Below, in pieces: positions 25,361 through 34,623 of a DNA stretch of 64,000 nt (positions are counted from its first letter, which is position 1; every line of letters begins with the position of its first letter). The notes beneath the pieces are model-generated. The model saw only the letters and a program-made list of their open reading frames with translations, was not told where the DNA came from and did not search any database. The stretch comes from JAFLCL01 sp039809495. Lineage in GTDB: Bacteria > Myxococcota_A > Polyangia > Polyangiales > Sandaracinaceae. Where the stretch lies: NCBI GenBank assembly GCA_039809495.1, contig JBDHVC010000013.1, positions 1-64,000 of the forward strand. The letters run 5' to 3'. Both the position numbers and the translations under genes were made by a program.

Positions 25361-28300
25361 GTGACCGGACTTCAGACCGCTCGGGCTCGCTTCCGCTTAC
25401 TCGCTCGCCTCGCCGGCGTGCTCGCGCTCGGCCTCGCGACCCTCTCGACGGCGTGCGTCCAGGAAGAGCACGTCATCCTCCTCGAGGTCACCTCGCCGGA
25501 GGACCTCGGTGTCCTCACCATGACGGTCATCCCGCTCGATGGGCGCGGGAGCCCGAGCCGACGCCCCCAGACGGTCGATCGCGACGCGGCCTCGCTCCGC
25601 GCGAACCCGCTGCGCATCGCGATGCGCCTCACCGAGACGCGTGAGGTGATGATCATCCTCTCCGCCCCGCGGCCGACCGAGGAGGGGAACCTCGTCGCGC
25701 AGCGGTGCCTCGTCGTGAGCGGCCCCGTCCACGAGCAAGTCTGGCTCGTCCCCATCGACCGGAGCGAGGACGCCGACCTCGACGGCTTCCCGAGCCGGCC
25801 CACGATCACCTGCGCACGCCCGAACGCGGACGCGAGCGGCGGCGTGCCGTGCGCCGCGGACGATCCCGTCCTCTGCGACGGGCCCGGTCGCGTCGACTGC
25901 GCGCTCGACGATCCCACCCGCTACCCGGGCGCGATCGAGGTCTGCGAGGACGGGCTCGATCAAGACTGCGATGGCGCGGACGCGCGGTGCCAGGACGACG
26001 ACCACGATGGGTTCAGCGCGTGCCGCTCCGGGCAGGACCCGCTGACGGACCACTGCGACTGCAACGACCACGATCCGCTGACGTACCCGAACGCGCCAGA
26101 CTCGTGCACCGATCCCGCGGACACCGACTGCGACGGCCACAACGATCTCTGCGACGCGGACGGCGACGGCTACCCCGCCGCGAGCGACGGCGCGCCCGGC
26201 GCCTACACCGACTGCGACGACGAGGACGCGAGCGTGCACCCGAACGTCGACCTCACGCCGCACTACGGCCTCGCCGACGGCGATCGGCTCGCGCGCGGGT
26301 TCCCCGCCATGCCGACCACCGGGATCGCGGTCGATCGCTGCACGCTCGTCGATGGCGAGCCCAGGGGCGACGACATCGATCAAGACTGCAACGGCTTCAT
26401 CGACGATGGCCCGGGCTGCACGGACACGAACGATCGAGACCGCGACGGCTGGCGCGCGTGCACCGCCACGATCACGACCGACTGCGATCCGGACGACTGC
26501 GACCCCGGCGTCAACCCCGGCCGCCGGGACATCTGCGGGAACCACATCGACGAGGACGGTGACGGCGTCGACGCCCCATGTCCCGCGGGCGACCTCGACC
26601 ATGACGGCCAGGCGGCCACGACGGCCGGCGGCAGGGACTGCAACGACGCGAACCCCGAGATCTACGACGGCGCGCCCGAGAACTGCCTCACGACGATCTC
26701 CGAGAGCTGCCGCGAGAACCTCGCCTGCGACGCGTACGGCGCTCGCGACGCGGACGGCGACGGCTTCCTCGCCGGGCTCCCCGCGGGCGTCGCGGGCGAC
26801 TGCAACGACGAGCCCGAATTCACGCTCGGGACGTTCCCGACGTGCACGCCGACCGACGGCACCCCGCCGCCCTGCCGCGCCCCCGCGACGTGCATCGAGC
26901 GGGCGGACGGAACGGCGACGTGCCAGTACCACGGGCGCGACGTGCGACCCTTCGCGCCCGAGGATCCGTGCGACGGAATCGACAACAATTGCAACGGGAT
27001 CATCGACGAGCTGCCGCCCCTCGGCGAGGACGGGACGCGGCCGTGGGACGGCTGCGTGCGGATCGGCAGCGGCGCGACCCCCGTCTACTACGGCCGCAGC
27101 GACACCTACTCGGAGTACTGCGGTGGATGCGGCGTCGTGACCGCGCCCAACGAGGACTGCTGCACGGGGGCGCGCGTCCGCGTCGATCAGGACAGCTCCT
27201 GCGGGAGCTGCGGCTACGTGTGCGGCGCCCACATGCACTGCGAGCGCACGCACGAGGATCCCGACCGACGCGACGATCGGTTCGGCTGCGCCTGCGACGC
27301 TCCCGACGCCTCGGGACGCTGGACCGACTGCGACCACGTGCCCACGAACGGCTGCGAGATCGACCTCGATCGCGATCGGCTGAACTGCGGCGCGTGCGGG
27401 CGCGCCTGCGGGAACAACCAGGACTGCGCCGGTGGGGACTGCGCGTGCGTCGCCCCCTTCCTCGACTGCGACGGCAGCGCGACCAACGGCTGCGAGGCGA
27501 ACACGGCCAACGACACGAACCACTGCGGCGGGTGCGGCATCCGCTGCGGTGAGGGCGAGACGTGCAACGCGGGTCGATGCACCTGCGGCGGCGTGAGCGC
27601 CTCGGGCGCTGAGGCCTGCCCTGGCGCGGCCAACGTCTGCTGCGCGAACACCTGCATCGACACCGACACCAACCCCGCGCACTGCGGCGGGTGCGGCGTC
27701 CGCTGCGGCGCCTCCGAGACGTGTGGCGGCGGGCGGTGCCGCTGCGGCGGGACCGTCGGCGCCGCGCGCGCCGAGGCCTGCCCCGGCGCGGGGAACGAGT
27801 GCTGCGGCAGCGCGTGCGTCGACACGCGCTCGAGCACGGGCAACTGCGCGAGCTGCGGGCACGACTGCGCCGCCGGCACCCCCCACGCGTCCATGATGTG
27901 CGCGATGTCGGCCTGCACCTACTCGTCGTGCGACCCCGGCTGGCTCGACTGCACCGGCGGCGTCGCCAACGGCTGCGAGACGCCCTACAACGCGATCCCC
28001 AACTGCGGGAGCTGCGGCAACAACTGCTCCAGCGTCCAGCACGCGACCCGCACCTGCTCGTCGAGCGGCACCTGCGACTACTCGAGCTGCGACGCCGGCT
28101 GGCTCGACTGCACCGGCGGACGCACCAACGGCTGCGAGACGCCCTACAACGCGATCCCCAACTGCGGGAGCTGCGGCAACAACTGCTCCAGCGTCCAGCA
28201 CGCGGCCCGCACCTGCTCGTCGAGCGGCACCTGCGGCTACTCGAGCTGCGACGCCGGCTGGCTCGACTGCACCGGCGGCATCGCCGACGGCTGCGAGACG

Positions 28301-28795
28301 CCGAACAACGCCCTCCCCAACTGCGGGAGCTGCGGCAACAACTGCTCCAGCGTCCAGCACGCGGCCCCCATCTGCGCCACGAGCGGCACCTGCGACTACT
28401 CGAGCTGCGACGCCGGCTGGCTCGACTGCACCGGCGGGCGCGCCAACGGCTGCGAGACGCCCTACAACGCGATCCCCAACTGCGGGAGCTGCGGCAACAA
28501 CTGCTCCAGCGTCCTGCACGCGACCCGCACCTGCTCGTCGAGCGGCACCTGCGGCTACTCGAGCTGCGACGCCGGCTGGCTCGACTGCACCGGCGGCATC
28601 GCCGACGGCTGCGAGACGCCGAACAACGCCCTCCCCAACTGCGGGAGCTGCGGCAACACCTGCTCCAGCGTCCTGCACGCGACGCCCGCGTGCACGATGA
28701 GCGGCTCGTGCACCTTCACGACGTGCGAGACGGGATACAGCGACTGCGACGGCGACGTGACCAACGGCTGCGAGCATACCGGCGCGAGCTGCTAG
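25361..28795 (+). CDS. Large Cys-rich MopE-like lipoprotein with internal repeats
   Basis: 1144 residues. Signal peptide with lipobox LSTAC, a beta domain, then many Asp/Cys motifs of the MopE/metal-binding type (CEDGLDQDCDG, DQDCNGFIDD, DGIDNNCNG), which may bind calcium or copper. Residues about 580-850 hold Cys knots; residues about 854-1118 hold five 53-residue repeats (CDAGWLDCTGG, NCGSCGNNCSS), then a worn sixth. Surface-exposed in this family. GTG start at 25361 with a -10-like box at 6 bases. The long antisense frame beneath it is a shadow. Confidence 0.85.
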   Translation: MTGLQTARARFRLLARLAGVLALGLATLSTACVQEEHVILLEVTSPEDLGVLTMTVIPLDGRGSPSRRPQTVDRDAASLRANPLRIAMRLTETREVMIILSAPRPTEEGNLVAQRCLVVSGPVHEQVWLVPIDRSEDADLDGFPSRPTITCARPNADASGGVPCAADDPVLCDGPGRVDCALDDPTRYPGAIEVCEDGLDQDCDGADARCQDDDHDGFSACRSGQDPLTDHCDCNDHDPLTYPNAPDSCTDPADTDCDGHNDLCDADGDGYPAASDGAPGAYTDCDDEDASVHPNVDLTPHYGLADGDRLARGFPAMPTTGIAVDRCTLVDGEPRGDDIDQDCNGFIDDGPGCTDTNDRDRDGWRACTATITTDCDPDDCDPGVNPGRRDICGNHIDEDGDGVDAPCPAGDLDHDGQAATTAGGRDCNDANPEIYDGAPENCLTTISESCRENLACDAYGARDADGDGFLAGLPAGVAGDCNDEPEFTLGTFPTCTPTDGTPPPCRAPATCIERADGTATCQYHGRDVRPFAPEDPCDGIDNNCNGIIDELPPLGEDGTRPWDGCVRIGSGATPVYYGRSDTYSEYCGGCGVVTAPNEDCCTGARVRVDQDSSCGSCGYVCGAHMHCERTHEDPDRRDDRFGCACDAPDASGRWTDCDHVPTNGCEIDLDRDRLNCGACGRACGNNQDCAGGDCACVAPFLDCDGSATNGCEANTANDTNHCGGCGIRCGEGETCNAGRCTCGGVSASGAEACPGAANVCCANTCIDTDTNPAHCGGCGVRCGASETCGGGRCRCGGTVGAARAEACPGAGNECCGSACVDTRSSTGNCASCGHDCAAGTPHASMMCAMSACTYSSCDPGWLDCTGGVANGCETPYNAIPNCGSCGNNCSSVQHATRTCSSSGTCDYSSCDAGWLDCTGGRTNGCETPYNAIPNCGSCGNNCSSVQHAARTCSSSGTCGYSSCDAGWLDCTGGIADGCETPNNALPNCGSCGNNCSSVQHAAPICATSGTCDYSSCDAGWLDCTGGRANGCETPYNAIPNCGSCGNNCSSVLHATRTCSSSGTCGYSSCDAGWLDCTGGIADGCETPNNALPNCGSCGNTCSSVLHATPACTMSGSCTFTTCETGYSDCDGDVTNGCEHTGASC
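27920..28714 (+). repeat. 159-bp coding tandem repeats, five units
   Basis: Units start at 27920, 28079, 28238, 28397 and 28556, exactly 159 bp apart. Units 2 and 4 share one variant (GCETPYNAIPN) and units 3 and 5 another (GCETPNNALPN), so the array grew partly by duplicating a 318-bp pair. A degenerate sixth unit ends the gene. Confidence 0.9.
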
Positions 28796-28873
28796 CGCGC
28801 CGCGCGACGACGCGGCGCTCGCCGGGGCGCGAGCGCTTGACCGCGCGGCTCCGGGCCGTGATGGTGGCGCGCC

Positions 28874-30142
28874 ATGCACGACGCCCACAGCTTCGGTGAG
28901 CACGCGCCGCTCCTCTCGATCGCGCCCTTCGCGCTCCTGCTCGCGGCCATCGCGATCCTGCCGCTCGCGGCCCCTCACTTCTGGGAGAGCAACCGAAACA
29001 AGGGGATCGTCGCGGCGCTGCTCTCGGCCCCCGTCGCGATCTACCTCGGCCTCGTCTACCCCGCCGGCCTCGTCCACAGCGCGATCGAGTACGTCTCGTT
29101 CCTCGCGCTCCTCGGCTCGCTCTTCGTCATCGCCGGCGGCATCCACATCGACGCGGATCTCGAGGGCCGGCCCTCCACGAACACCGCCATCCTCGCGATC
29201 GGCGCCGTGCTCGCGAGCCTCGTCGGGACGACGGGCGCGAGCATGCTGCTCATCCGCCTCCTGCTCCGGACCAATTCGGAGCGGAAGAGGCGCGCGCACA
29301 TCCCCTTCTTCTTCCTCCTCGTCGTCTCGAACTGCGGCGGCCTGCTCACGCCGCTCGGTGATCCACCGCTCTTCCTCGGCTACCTGCGAGGCGTCCCCTT
29401 CGGCTGGACGTTCGGCCTCTTGCCCTTCTGGCTGCTCGCGAACGCGTACCTCCTCGCGCTCTTCTACGCGATCGACGCGCGCGCGTATCGCGCCGAGGCG
29501 CCCGAGGACATCGCGCGCGACAAGGCGTCCGTCGATCCGCTGCGGGTCCGCGGGCTCCCGAACGTCGCGCTCCTCTTCGGCGTGATCGGCGCGGTCTTCC
29601 TCGACACGCCCTGGCGCGAGTCGGCGATGGTCGCCCTCACGCTCGTCTCGATCTTCGCCGTGTCGAAGAAGGCGCGCGAAGAGAACGGCTTCAGCTTCGG
29701 GCCGATCCTCGAGGTGGCCGTCCTCTTCGCGGGCATCTTCGTGACGATGGTCCCCGCCCTCGCCATGCTCGAGGCACGCGGCGCGGAGCTCGGGCTCGTG
29801 CACCCGTGGCAGTACTTCCTCGTCACGGGTGGCCTCTCGAGCGTCCTCGACAACGCTCCGACCTACCTCACCTTCTTCTCCGCGGCTCAGGGGCTCTCCG
29901 AGGCACGTCACCTCGCGCCCGAGATCGTCGGGATGCCCAACGCCTTCCTCGTCGCGATCAGCGTCGGGGCGGTGTTCATGGGCGCGAACACCTACATCGG
30001 CAACGGCCCGAACTTCATGGTGAAGGCCATCGCGGAGGCGTCGAGGTACGAGACCCCCTCCTTCTTCGGCTACGCGGGGCGAGCCCTCCTCGTCCTCGCC
30101 CCCGTCTACGTCGCGATCACGCTCTATCTCGTCGTCGGCTGA
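28874..30142 (+). CDS. NhaD/CitM-type ion transporter
   Basis: 422 residues, about eleven hydrophobic segments. It belongs to the ion-transporter superfamily; similar proteins are annotated as NhaD-like sodium/proton antiporters or citrate transporters. Conserved-looking loops are VVSNCGGLLTPLGDPPLFLG and SSVLDNAPTYLTFF, each in a re-entrant position as expected. I cannot fix the substrate. No clear ribosome site before the ATG. Its stop overlaps the end of the frameshifted small gene on the other strand. Confidence 0.8.
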   Translation: MHDAHSFGEHAPLLSIAPFALLLAAIAILPLAAPHFWESNRNKGIVAALLSAPVAIYLGLVYPAGLVHSAIEYVSFLALLGSLFVIAGGIHIDADLEGRPSTNTAILAIGAVLASLVGTTGASMLLIRLLLRTNSERKRRAHIPFFFLLVVSNCGGLLTPLGDPPLFLGYLRGVPFGWTFGLLPFWLLANAYLLALFYAIDARAYRAEAPEDIARDKASVDPLRVRGLPNVALLFGVIGAVFLDTPWRESAMVALTLVSIFAVSKKAREENGFSFGPILEVAVLFAGIFVTMVPALAMLEARGAELGLVHPWQYFLVTGGLSSVLDNAPTYLTFFSAAQGLSEARHLAPEIVGMPNAFLVAISVGAVFMGANTYIGNGPNFMVKAIAEASRYETPSFFGYAGRALLVLAPVYVAITLYLVVG

Positions 30143-30332
30143 CAGCGCGCGGCGAGCGTCCGCTCCATCGCGTCGAAGGCCTCGTCGGAGAGGCTCGCCA
30201 TGCTCGCCCGGGCGATCACGGTGGAGAGGAGCAGGAGGAGCGCGATGAAGCCGACGCCCAGCACGGCGCCCGCGACGCGATCGACGAGGAAGCCCAGGGC
30301 CGCCGCGGAGGGGAGAGATCCGAGTCCGCCAT
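30124..30332 (-). pseudogene. Small membrane-protein gene with single-base frameshift
   Basis: On the minus strand the ATG at 30332 opens MADSDLSPPRRP. After a CCC run (near 30296) the good coding frame continues one base out of phase. It encodes LGFLVDRVAGAVLGVGFIAL, a Leu-rich helix and a charged tail to a TAG at 30124. Adding one C gives a 69-residue single-helix protein with very high third-position GC throughout. Either a real frameshift or a homopolymer sequence error. The hydrophobic part slightly recalls CvpA; no firm family. It overlaps the antiporter stop by 19 bases. Confidence 0.5.
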
Positions 30333-30419
30333 ACGCCCCTACCAGACGCGCACGAAGAACCCACCGCTGCGCCGAGGTCTCAATTGCGCGCCTACGTGCC
30401 CCATCGAATGCTCGCCCCC

Positions 30420-31049
30420 ATGTCCCCTCCCATCCCCCCCGAACGCGATCATTGGGAGCGCGTGTTCCGCGAGAAGCGCGAGGACGAGGTCTCGTGGTTT
30501 GAGGAGCGAGCCGCCCTCTCCCTCGGGCTCGTCGAGCGAACCGGAGCGCCGAAGACGGCGCGGATCGTCGACGTCGGGGCGGGCGCGTCGCGGCTCGTCG
30601 ACGCCCTCGTCGAGGCCGGCTACTCCGACCTCACCGTCGTCGACATCGCCGAGGCGGCGCTCGAGAAGGCGCGCGCGCGGCTCGGCGAGCGGGCGCGGGA
30701 GGTGCGCTGGCTCGCGCGCGACGTGCGGACGTGGGAGCCCGAGGAGCGCTTCGACGTCTGGCACGATCGCGCGGTGTTCCACTTCATGGTCGAGGAGGAG
30801 GACCGCGAGGCGTACCTCGCCACCCTCCAGCGCGCGCTCCCGGTCGGTGGCCACGCCATCCTCGCGACGTTCGCGAGCGACGGGCCCGAGCGCTGTAGCG
30901 GGCTCCCCGTCGTGCGCTACGAGCCGGAAGACCTCGCGGCGACGCTCGGCCCGGACTTTCGCCTCGTCGAGAGCCGCAAGGACGCGCACCGAACGCCCGC
31001 GGGCAAGGTGCAGTCGTTCCAGTACAGCCGCTTCGAGCGCGTGAGCTGA
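30420..31049 (+). CDS. Class I SAM-dependent methyltransferase
   Basis: 209 residues. Motif I is VDVGAGASRL, followed by the acidic motif II end (TVVDIAEAAL) and motif WHDRAVFHFM. The N-terminal DHWERVFREKREDEVSWFE is typical of a thiopurine/trans-aconitate-like methyltransferase group of unknown substrate. ATG at 30420 is chosen; another is at 30408. No strong ribosome site. Soluble, cytoplasmic. Confidence 0.85.
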   Translation: MSPPIPPERDHWERVFREKREDEVSWFEERAALSLGLVERTGAPKTARIVDVGAGASRLVDALVEAGYSDLTVVDIAEAALEKARARLGERAREVRWLARDVRTWEPEERFDVWHDRAVFHFMVEEEDREAYLATLQRALPVGGHAILATFASDGPERCSGLPVVRYEPEDLAATLGPDFRLVESRKDAHRTPAGKVQSFQYSRFERVS

Positions 31050-31071
31050 TCCCGCGGGTCGAAGGCGCCCC

Positions 31072-31710
31072 TCACCCCATCCGCTCGATCGTCTCCCCCA
31101 CCAGCGCGTCGCGGCTCTCGGCCACGCGCTCGGCGAGGGCGCGGAGCTCGTCGAGGAGGGCGTCGTGGCAGCTCGGATCGACGGCGAGGCGCGGGCGAGG
31201 CGCGAGGATGCGGACGAGGACGTCGCGGACGAAGCGGGGGTCGGCGTAGCGAGCGGGCGTCTCGCGGCCGGCGAGGCGGCGCTGCATCGTGAGGAAGCGG
31301 ACGCGGCCCTCGGGCTCGCGGAAGCGGATCTCGGAGGCGAGCGGCTCCTCGCGGGCGGCCGTGACGGCGAGCGCGTAGTCGGCGAGGGCGTCGCGCTCGA
31401 GGTGGGCGAGCTCGCCGTCGAGGAAGAGCTCCGTGCCGACGTGGGCGATGGCGCGCGCGGCGCCCCAGGAGAGGCCGCGGCGCTCGAGGCGGGGGCCCGC
31501 GTCCACACAGAGCGCGACGAAGCGATCGCCGCCGTGGAAGGCCTCGTCCGTGCGGTAGTGCTCCTTCACGCCCGCGGCGAGGGTCGGCTCGGTGATCTCC
31601 GCGAGGCGCGAGGCCGACATCGAGGCGAAGTCGGGGAGCATCGCGCCGAGGAGGAAGGAGGGGTCGCGGTCGAGCCGGCGCGCGACGACGAGGTGGGCGA
31701 AGAAGTTCAA
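31072..31710 (-). CDS. Acyl-carrier-protein phosphodiesterase-like (AcpH/DUF479)
   Basis: 212 residues. The N-terminus NFFAHLVVARRLDRDPSF and the following LGAMLPDF, KEHYRTDEAFH resemble AcpH, which removes phosphopantetheine from acyl carrier protein. The TTG at 31710 overlaps the MiaA stop (TTGA), which strongly supports this start and coupling. A longer in-frame extension inside miaA is rejected. Substrate is inferred from similarity only. Confidence 0.7.
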   Translation of the reverse strand: MNFFAHLVVARRLDRDPSFLLGAMLPDFASMSASRLAEITEPTLAAGVKEHYRTDEAFHGGDRFVALCVDAGPRLERRGLSWGAARAIAHVGTELFLDGELAHLERDALADYALAVTAAREEPLASEIRFREPEGRVRFLTMQRRLAGRETPARYADPRFVRDVLVRILAPRPRLAVDPSCHDALLDELRALAERVAESRDALVGETIERMG

Positions 31711-32678
31711 GGAGGGGGCTCCGAGCTGAGCGACGCGTGCGCGCCGGGCGCGTCGAGAAAGGCGCGCACGTCGCGCTCGATGGCGTCGACGGACACGACG
31801 TCGAGATCGTAGCGAGCCGACACGCCGGGCTCGCTCCGAAACCACGTGCGCTGACGCCGCGCGTACACGAAGGACGCGCGCAGGATGGCCTCCCGCATCG
31901 CCTCGAGGTCGCGGACGCCGTCGAGGTGCTCGACCACCTCGCGGTAGCCCACGCTCCCGAACGCCCGCGCCTCGCGCGGCCAGCAGAGGAGGAGGCCGCG
32001 CACCTCCTCGACGAGCCCGCGCCGGAGCATCTCGTCCGTGCGCGCGGCGAGCCTGGCTCGGAGCACCTCGCGGTCGCGATCGAGCGCGAGGAAGAAGGTG
32101 GGCCGCCGCGGCGCCCCGAGCGCGTGCTCGTGGCGCAGCTCGCCGAGCGGACGCCCCGTCTGCTCGAAGATCTCGAGCGCGCGCACGATGCGGAGCGCGT
32201 CGTTCGGGTGGATCGCGCTCGCCGCGCGCGGATCGACGCGAGCGAGCCGCTCATGCAGGCGAGGGGCGCCGTCCTGCGCGACACGGCGCTCGAGCTCGGC
32301 GCGCAGACGCGGCTCGGGCGCCGGGAGCGCGACGAGGCCGCGGACGAGCGCGCGCAGCCAGAGCCCGGTCCCGCCGACCACGATGGGGACGCGCCCGCGC
32401 TCCTGCACGGCTCGGATCGCGGCGTCGGCCATCGACGCGTAGCGCGCCGCGTCGATCGGCTCGTCGGGATCGACGACGTCGACGAGGTGGTGTCGGATCG
32501 AGCCGAGCTCCTCGCGGGTCGGCTTGGCCGAGCCGACGTCGAAGCCTCGATAGACCTGCACGGAGTCCGCGCCGATCAGCTCGCCGCCGAGCCGGCGCGC
32601 GAGCTCGATCGCGAGCGCCGTCTTGCCGCTGGCGGTCGTCCCGGCGACGACGACGATGGGCGAGGACGGCGGGCTCAC
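31707..32678 (-). CDS. miaA: tRNA dimethylallyltransferase
   Basis: 323 residues, normal for MiaA. It adds a dimethylallyl group to A37 of tRNAs reading UNN codons. P-loop GTTASGKT, DSVQVYRGFDVGSAKPT, IRHHLVDVVDPDE, VVGGTGLWLRAL and the later QTWFR-like RRQRTWFRSE are present. GTG start at 32678 overlaps the MutL stop (GTGA). mutL-miaA neighbourhood is common in bacteria. Confidence 0.95.
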   Translation of the reverse strand: MSPPSSPIVVVAGTTASGKTALAIELARRLGGELIGADSVQVYRGFDVGSAKPTREELGSIRHHLVDVVDPDEPIDAARYASMADAAIRAVQERGRVPIVVGGTGLWLRALVRGLVALPAPEPRLRAELERRVAQDGAPRLHERLARVDPRAASAIHPNDALRIVRALEIFEQTGRPLGELRHEHALGAPRRPTFFLALDRDREVLRARLAARTDEMLRRGLVEEVRGLLLCWPREARAFGSVGYREVVEHLDGVRDLEAMREAILRASFVYARRQRTWFRSEPGVSARYDLDVVSVDAIERDVRAFLDAPGAHASLSSEPPP

Positions 32679-34453
32679 GAGCCCTCGGAGCGCCGCGCGA
32701 GGTCGTCGAGCGCGATCGCGTGAACGAACACGCGCGCGTGGTGCGGCGTCGGGGAGCTCGGCGGGGCGGCGTCGAGCGCGCGCACGAGCGCGGCCTGCTC
32801 GTCGAACGAGAGCGCCTCGCCCGGGCGGATCGCCGCCTCGCAGGCGATCGCCGCGAGCGCCGCGTCGAGCGGATCGACGCCGGGGCGGGGCGCGCCGAGC
32901 GCGAGCGCCTCGAGCACGCGGTGGAGCAGGCGCTCGAGCGAGGCGCGCCGGGCAATCACCGGGATCCCGACGAGCAGCGCCTCGCGCTCGCCGAAGAGGC
33001 GCGCCTCGAGCCCGAGCGTCGCGAGCAGCGGCTCCTTCTCCGCGAGCGTCCGAGCCTCGAGCTCGTCGAGCGCGACGCGCGCGGGCATGAGGAGGCGGCT
33101 CGAAGCGACCTCTCCGTCTCGGTGAGCGAGCGCGAGGCGCGCGAGCAGGACGCGCTCGTCCGCCGCGTGCCGATCGATCACGACGAGCCCCGACGCGGCC
33201 TCGCAGACCAGGTAGCGACGCTCGAGCTCTCCGAGCAGACGCGTGGCGAGCGGGCCTCGGCTCGCTGGGGCCCCGGCGAGGGCGCTCGCCTCGGCGGGCG
33301 CGTGGCTCGGAGCGAGCGCCTCGGCGACGCGCGCGGAGGCGGGCTCGAGCGGGGCGTAGGGGCGCGTCTCGTGGCGGGGCTCGGCGCTCGCGCTCCGACC
33401 CATCGGCGCGCGCGCGGCGAAGGGTCGTTGGCCGAGCCCCGACGCGAGGATGCGCGTCACGGCCGAGAAGACGACGCTCGCGTCGGCGAAGCGCACCTCG
33501 GACTTCTGCGGGTGCACGTTCACGTCCACCCGCGCGGGATCGAGTTCGATCCAGATCGCCCCGATCGGGAAGCGGCCCGCCGGGAGCGCGTCGCCGTAGG
33601 CGAACGCGACGGCCCGCAGGAGCGCGCGATCGCGCACGATGCGGCCGTTGACCGACGGGTGCAGGCGCAGCGCGCCCTGCCGAGCCCGCTCGGGCGCGCC
33701 GAGCACGGCGCGGACGCGGACCCCGTCGCGCTCGCCCTCGATCGAGACGAGCCTCTCGCCCGTGAACACCTGGTAGGCGCGCTGGTGGGGATCACCCGTG
33801 GGGGCCCAGTCCCGCGCGCGGCGACCGTCGCGGAGCCAGGAGAGCCGCAGCGAAGGCCGCGCGAGCGCGACGCGGAGCAGCGTCTCTCCGACGTGCGCCG
33901 ACTCCGTCTCGAGCCGCTTCAGGAACTTCCGCCGGGCCGGGACGTTGAAGAAGAGATCGTCGACGCGCACGGTCGTGCCCGGGCTCCCCGCCCCGAGCCG
34001 CACGTCGAGCGCGCCGCCGCCCTCGACGCGGACCTCCGTCCCTTCGAGCGCGTCGTGAGGCCGCGTGCGGAGCTCGAAGCGGCTCACGGACGCGATCGAC
34101 GGAAGCGCCTCGCCTCGAAAGCCCAGCGAGCGCACGACGTGGAGCTCCTCGAGCGAGCCGATCTTGCTCGTCGCGTGGCGCGAGAGCGCGAGCACGGCGT
34201 CCTGGCGATCCATCCCGAGGCCGTCGTCGCTCACCACGATCCGCGCGAGCCCTCCCTGTTCCGTCTCGACGCGGATCGACGTCGCCTGCGCGTCGAGCGC
34301 GTTCTCGACGAGCTCCTTCACCACGCTCGCGGGCCGCTCGACGACCTCCCCGGCCGCGATCTGATCGACGAGCGCGCTCTCGAGCATGCGGACGGGCCGC
34401 CGCCCCGTCGCCACGGCGGCGGCGCCAGCATCGTCCTTCGGCGACGACGTCAT
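32675..34453 (-). CDS. mutL: DNA mismatch repair protein MutL, worn endonuclease motifs
   Basis: 592 residues. The GHKL ATPase N-terminus is intact: QIAAGEVVERPASVVKELV, DDGLGM, GFRGEALPSIASVS. The C-terminal nuclease motifs of MutH-less bacteria are altered: DRHAADERVLLA in place of DQHAXXEXXXXE, ACEAAIRPG in place of ACHXXXXXG, and TPHHAR in place of CPHGRP. The dimerisation domain remains. ATG at 34453 is used; a GTG at 34471 with GGGGG upstream is an alternative. First gene of the coupled mutL-miaA-acpH set. Confidence 0.93.
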   Translation of the reverse strand: MTSSPKDDAGAAAVATGRRPVRMLESALVDQIAAGEVVERPASVVKELVENALDAQATSIRVETEQGGLARIVVSDDGLGMDRQDAVLALSRHATSKIGSLEELHVVRSLGFRGEALPSIASVSRFELRTRPHDALEGTEVRVEGGGALDVRLGAGSPGTTVRVDDLFFNVPARRKFLKRLETESAHVGETLLRVALARPSLRLSWLRDGRRARDWAPTGDPHQRAYQVFTGERLVSIEGERDGVRVRAVLGAPERARQGALRLHPSVNGRIVRDRALLRAVAFAYGDALPAGRFPIGAIWIELDPARVDVNVHPQKSEVRFADASVVFSAVTRILASGLGQRPFAARAPMGRSASAEPRHETRPYAPLEPASARVAEALAPSHAPAEASALAGAPASRGPLATRLLGELERRYLVCEAASGLVVIDRHAADERVLLARLALAHRDGEVASSRLLMPARVALDELEARTLAEKEPLLATLGLEARLFGEREALLVGIPVIARRASLERLLHRVLEALALGAPRPGVDPLDAALAAIACEAAIRPGEALSFDEQAALVRALDAAPPSSPTPHHARVFVHAIALDDLARRSEGS

Positions 34454-34623
34454 CGAAAGGGAGGCTCGCACGTGCCCCCGCTCGGCGCACGAGGACGTCG
34501 TGATCGCGTGCTCGCGAGGCTCGGCTCGATTGACCGGTTTCGAGGCGGGGTGCTAGCGTCGCGACGCTCGAGGCCGGCCGACCCGCGCGGCATCCTCCGC
34601 CTCTCGAGACCCGTCGAGGCTGC

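Noticed and set aside
25397..30364. 1655-codon open frame on the minus strand
   Set aside because: Antisense to the repeat lipoprotein and antiporter genes; composition is Arg/Ala/Val-rich without domains and results from GC bias.
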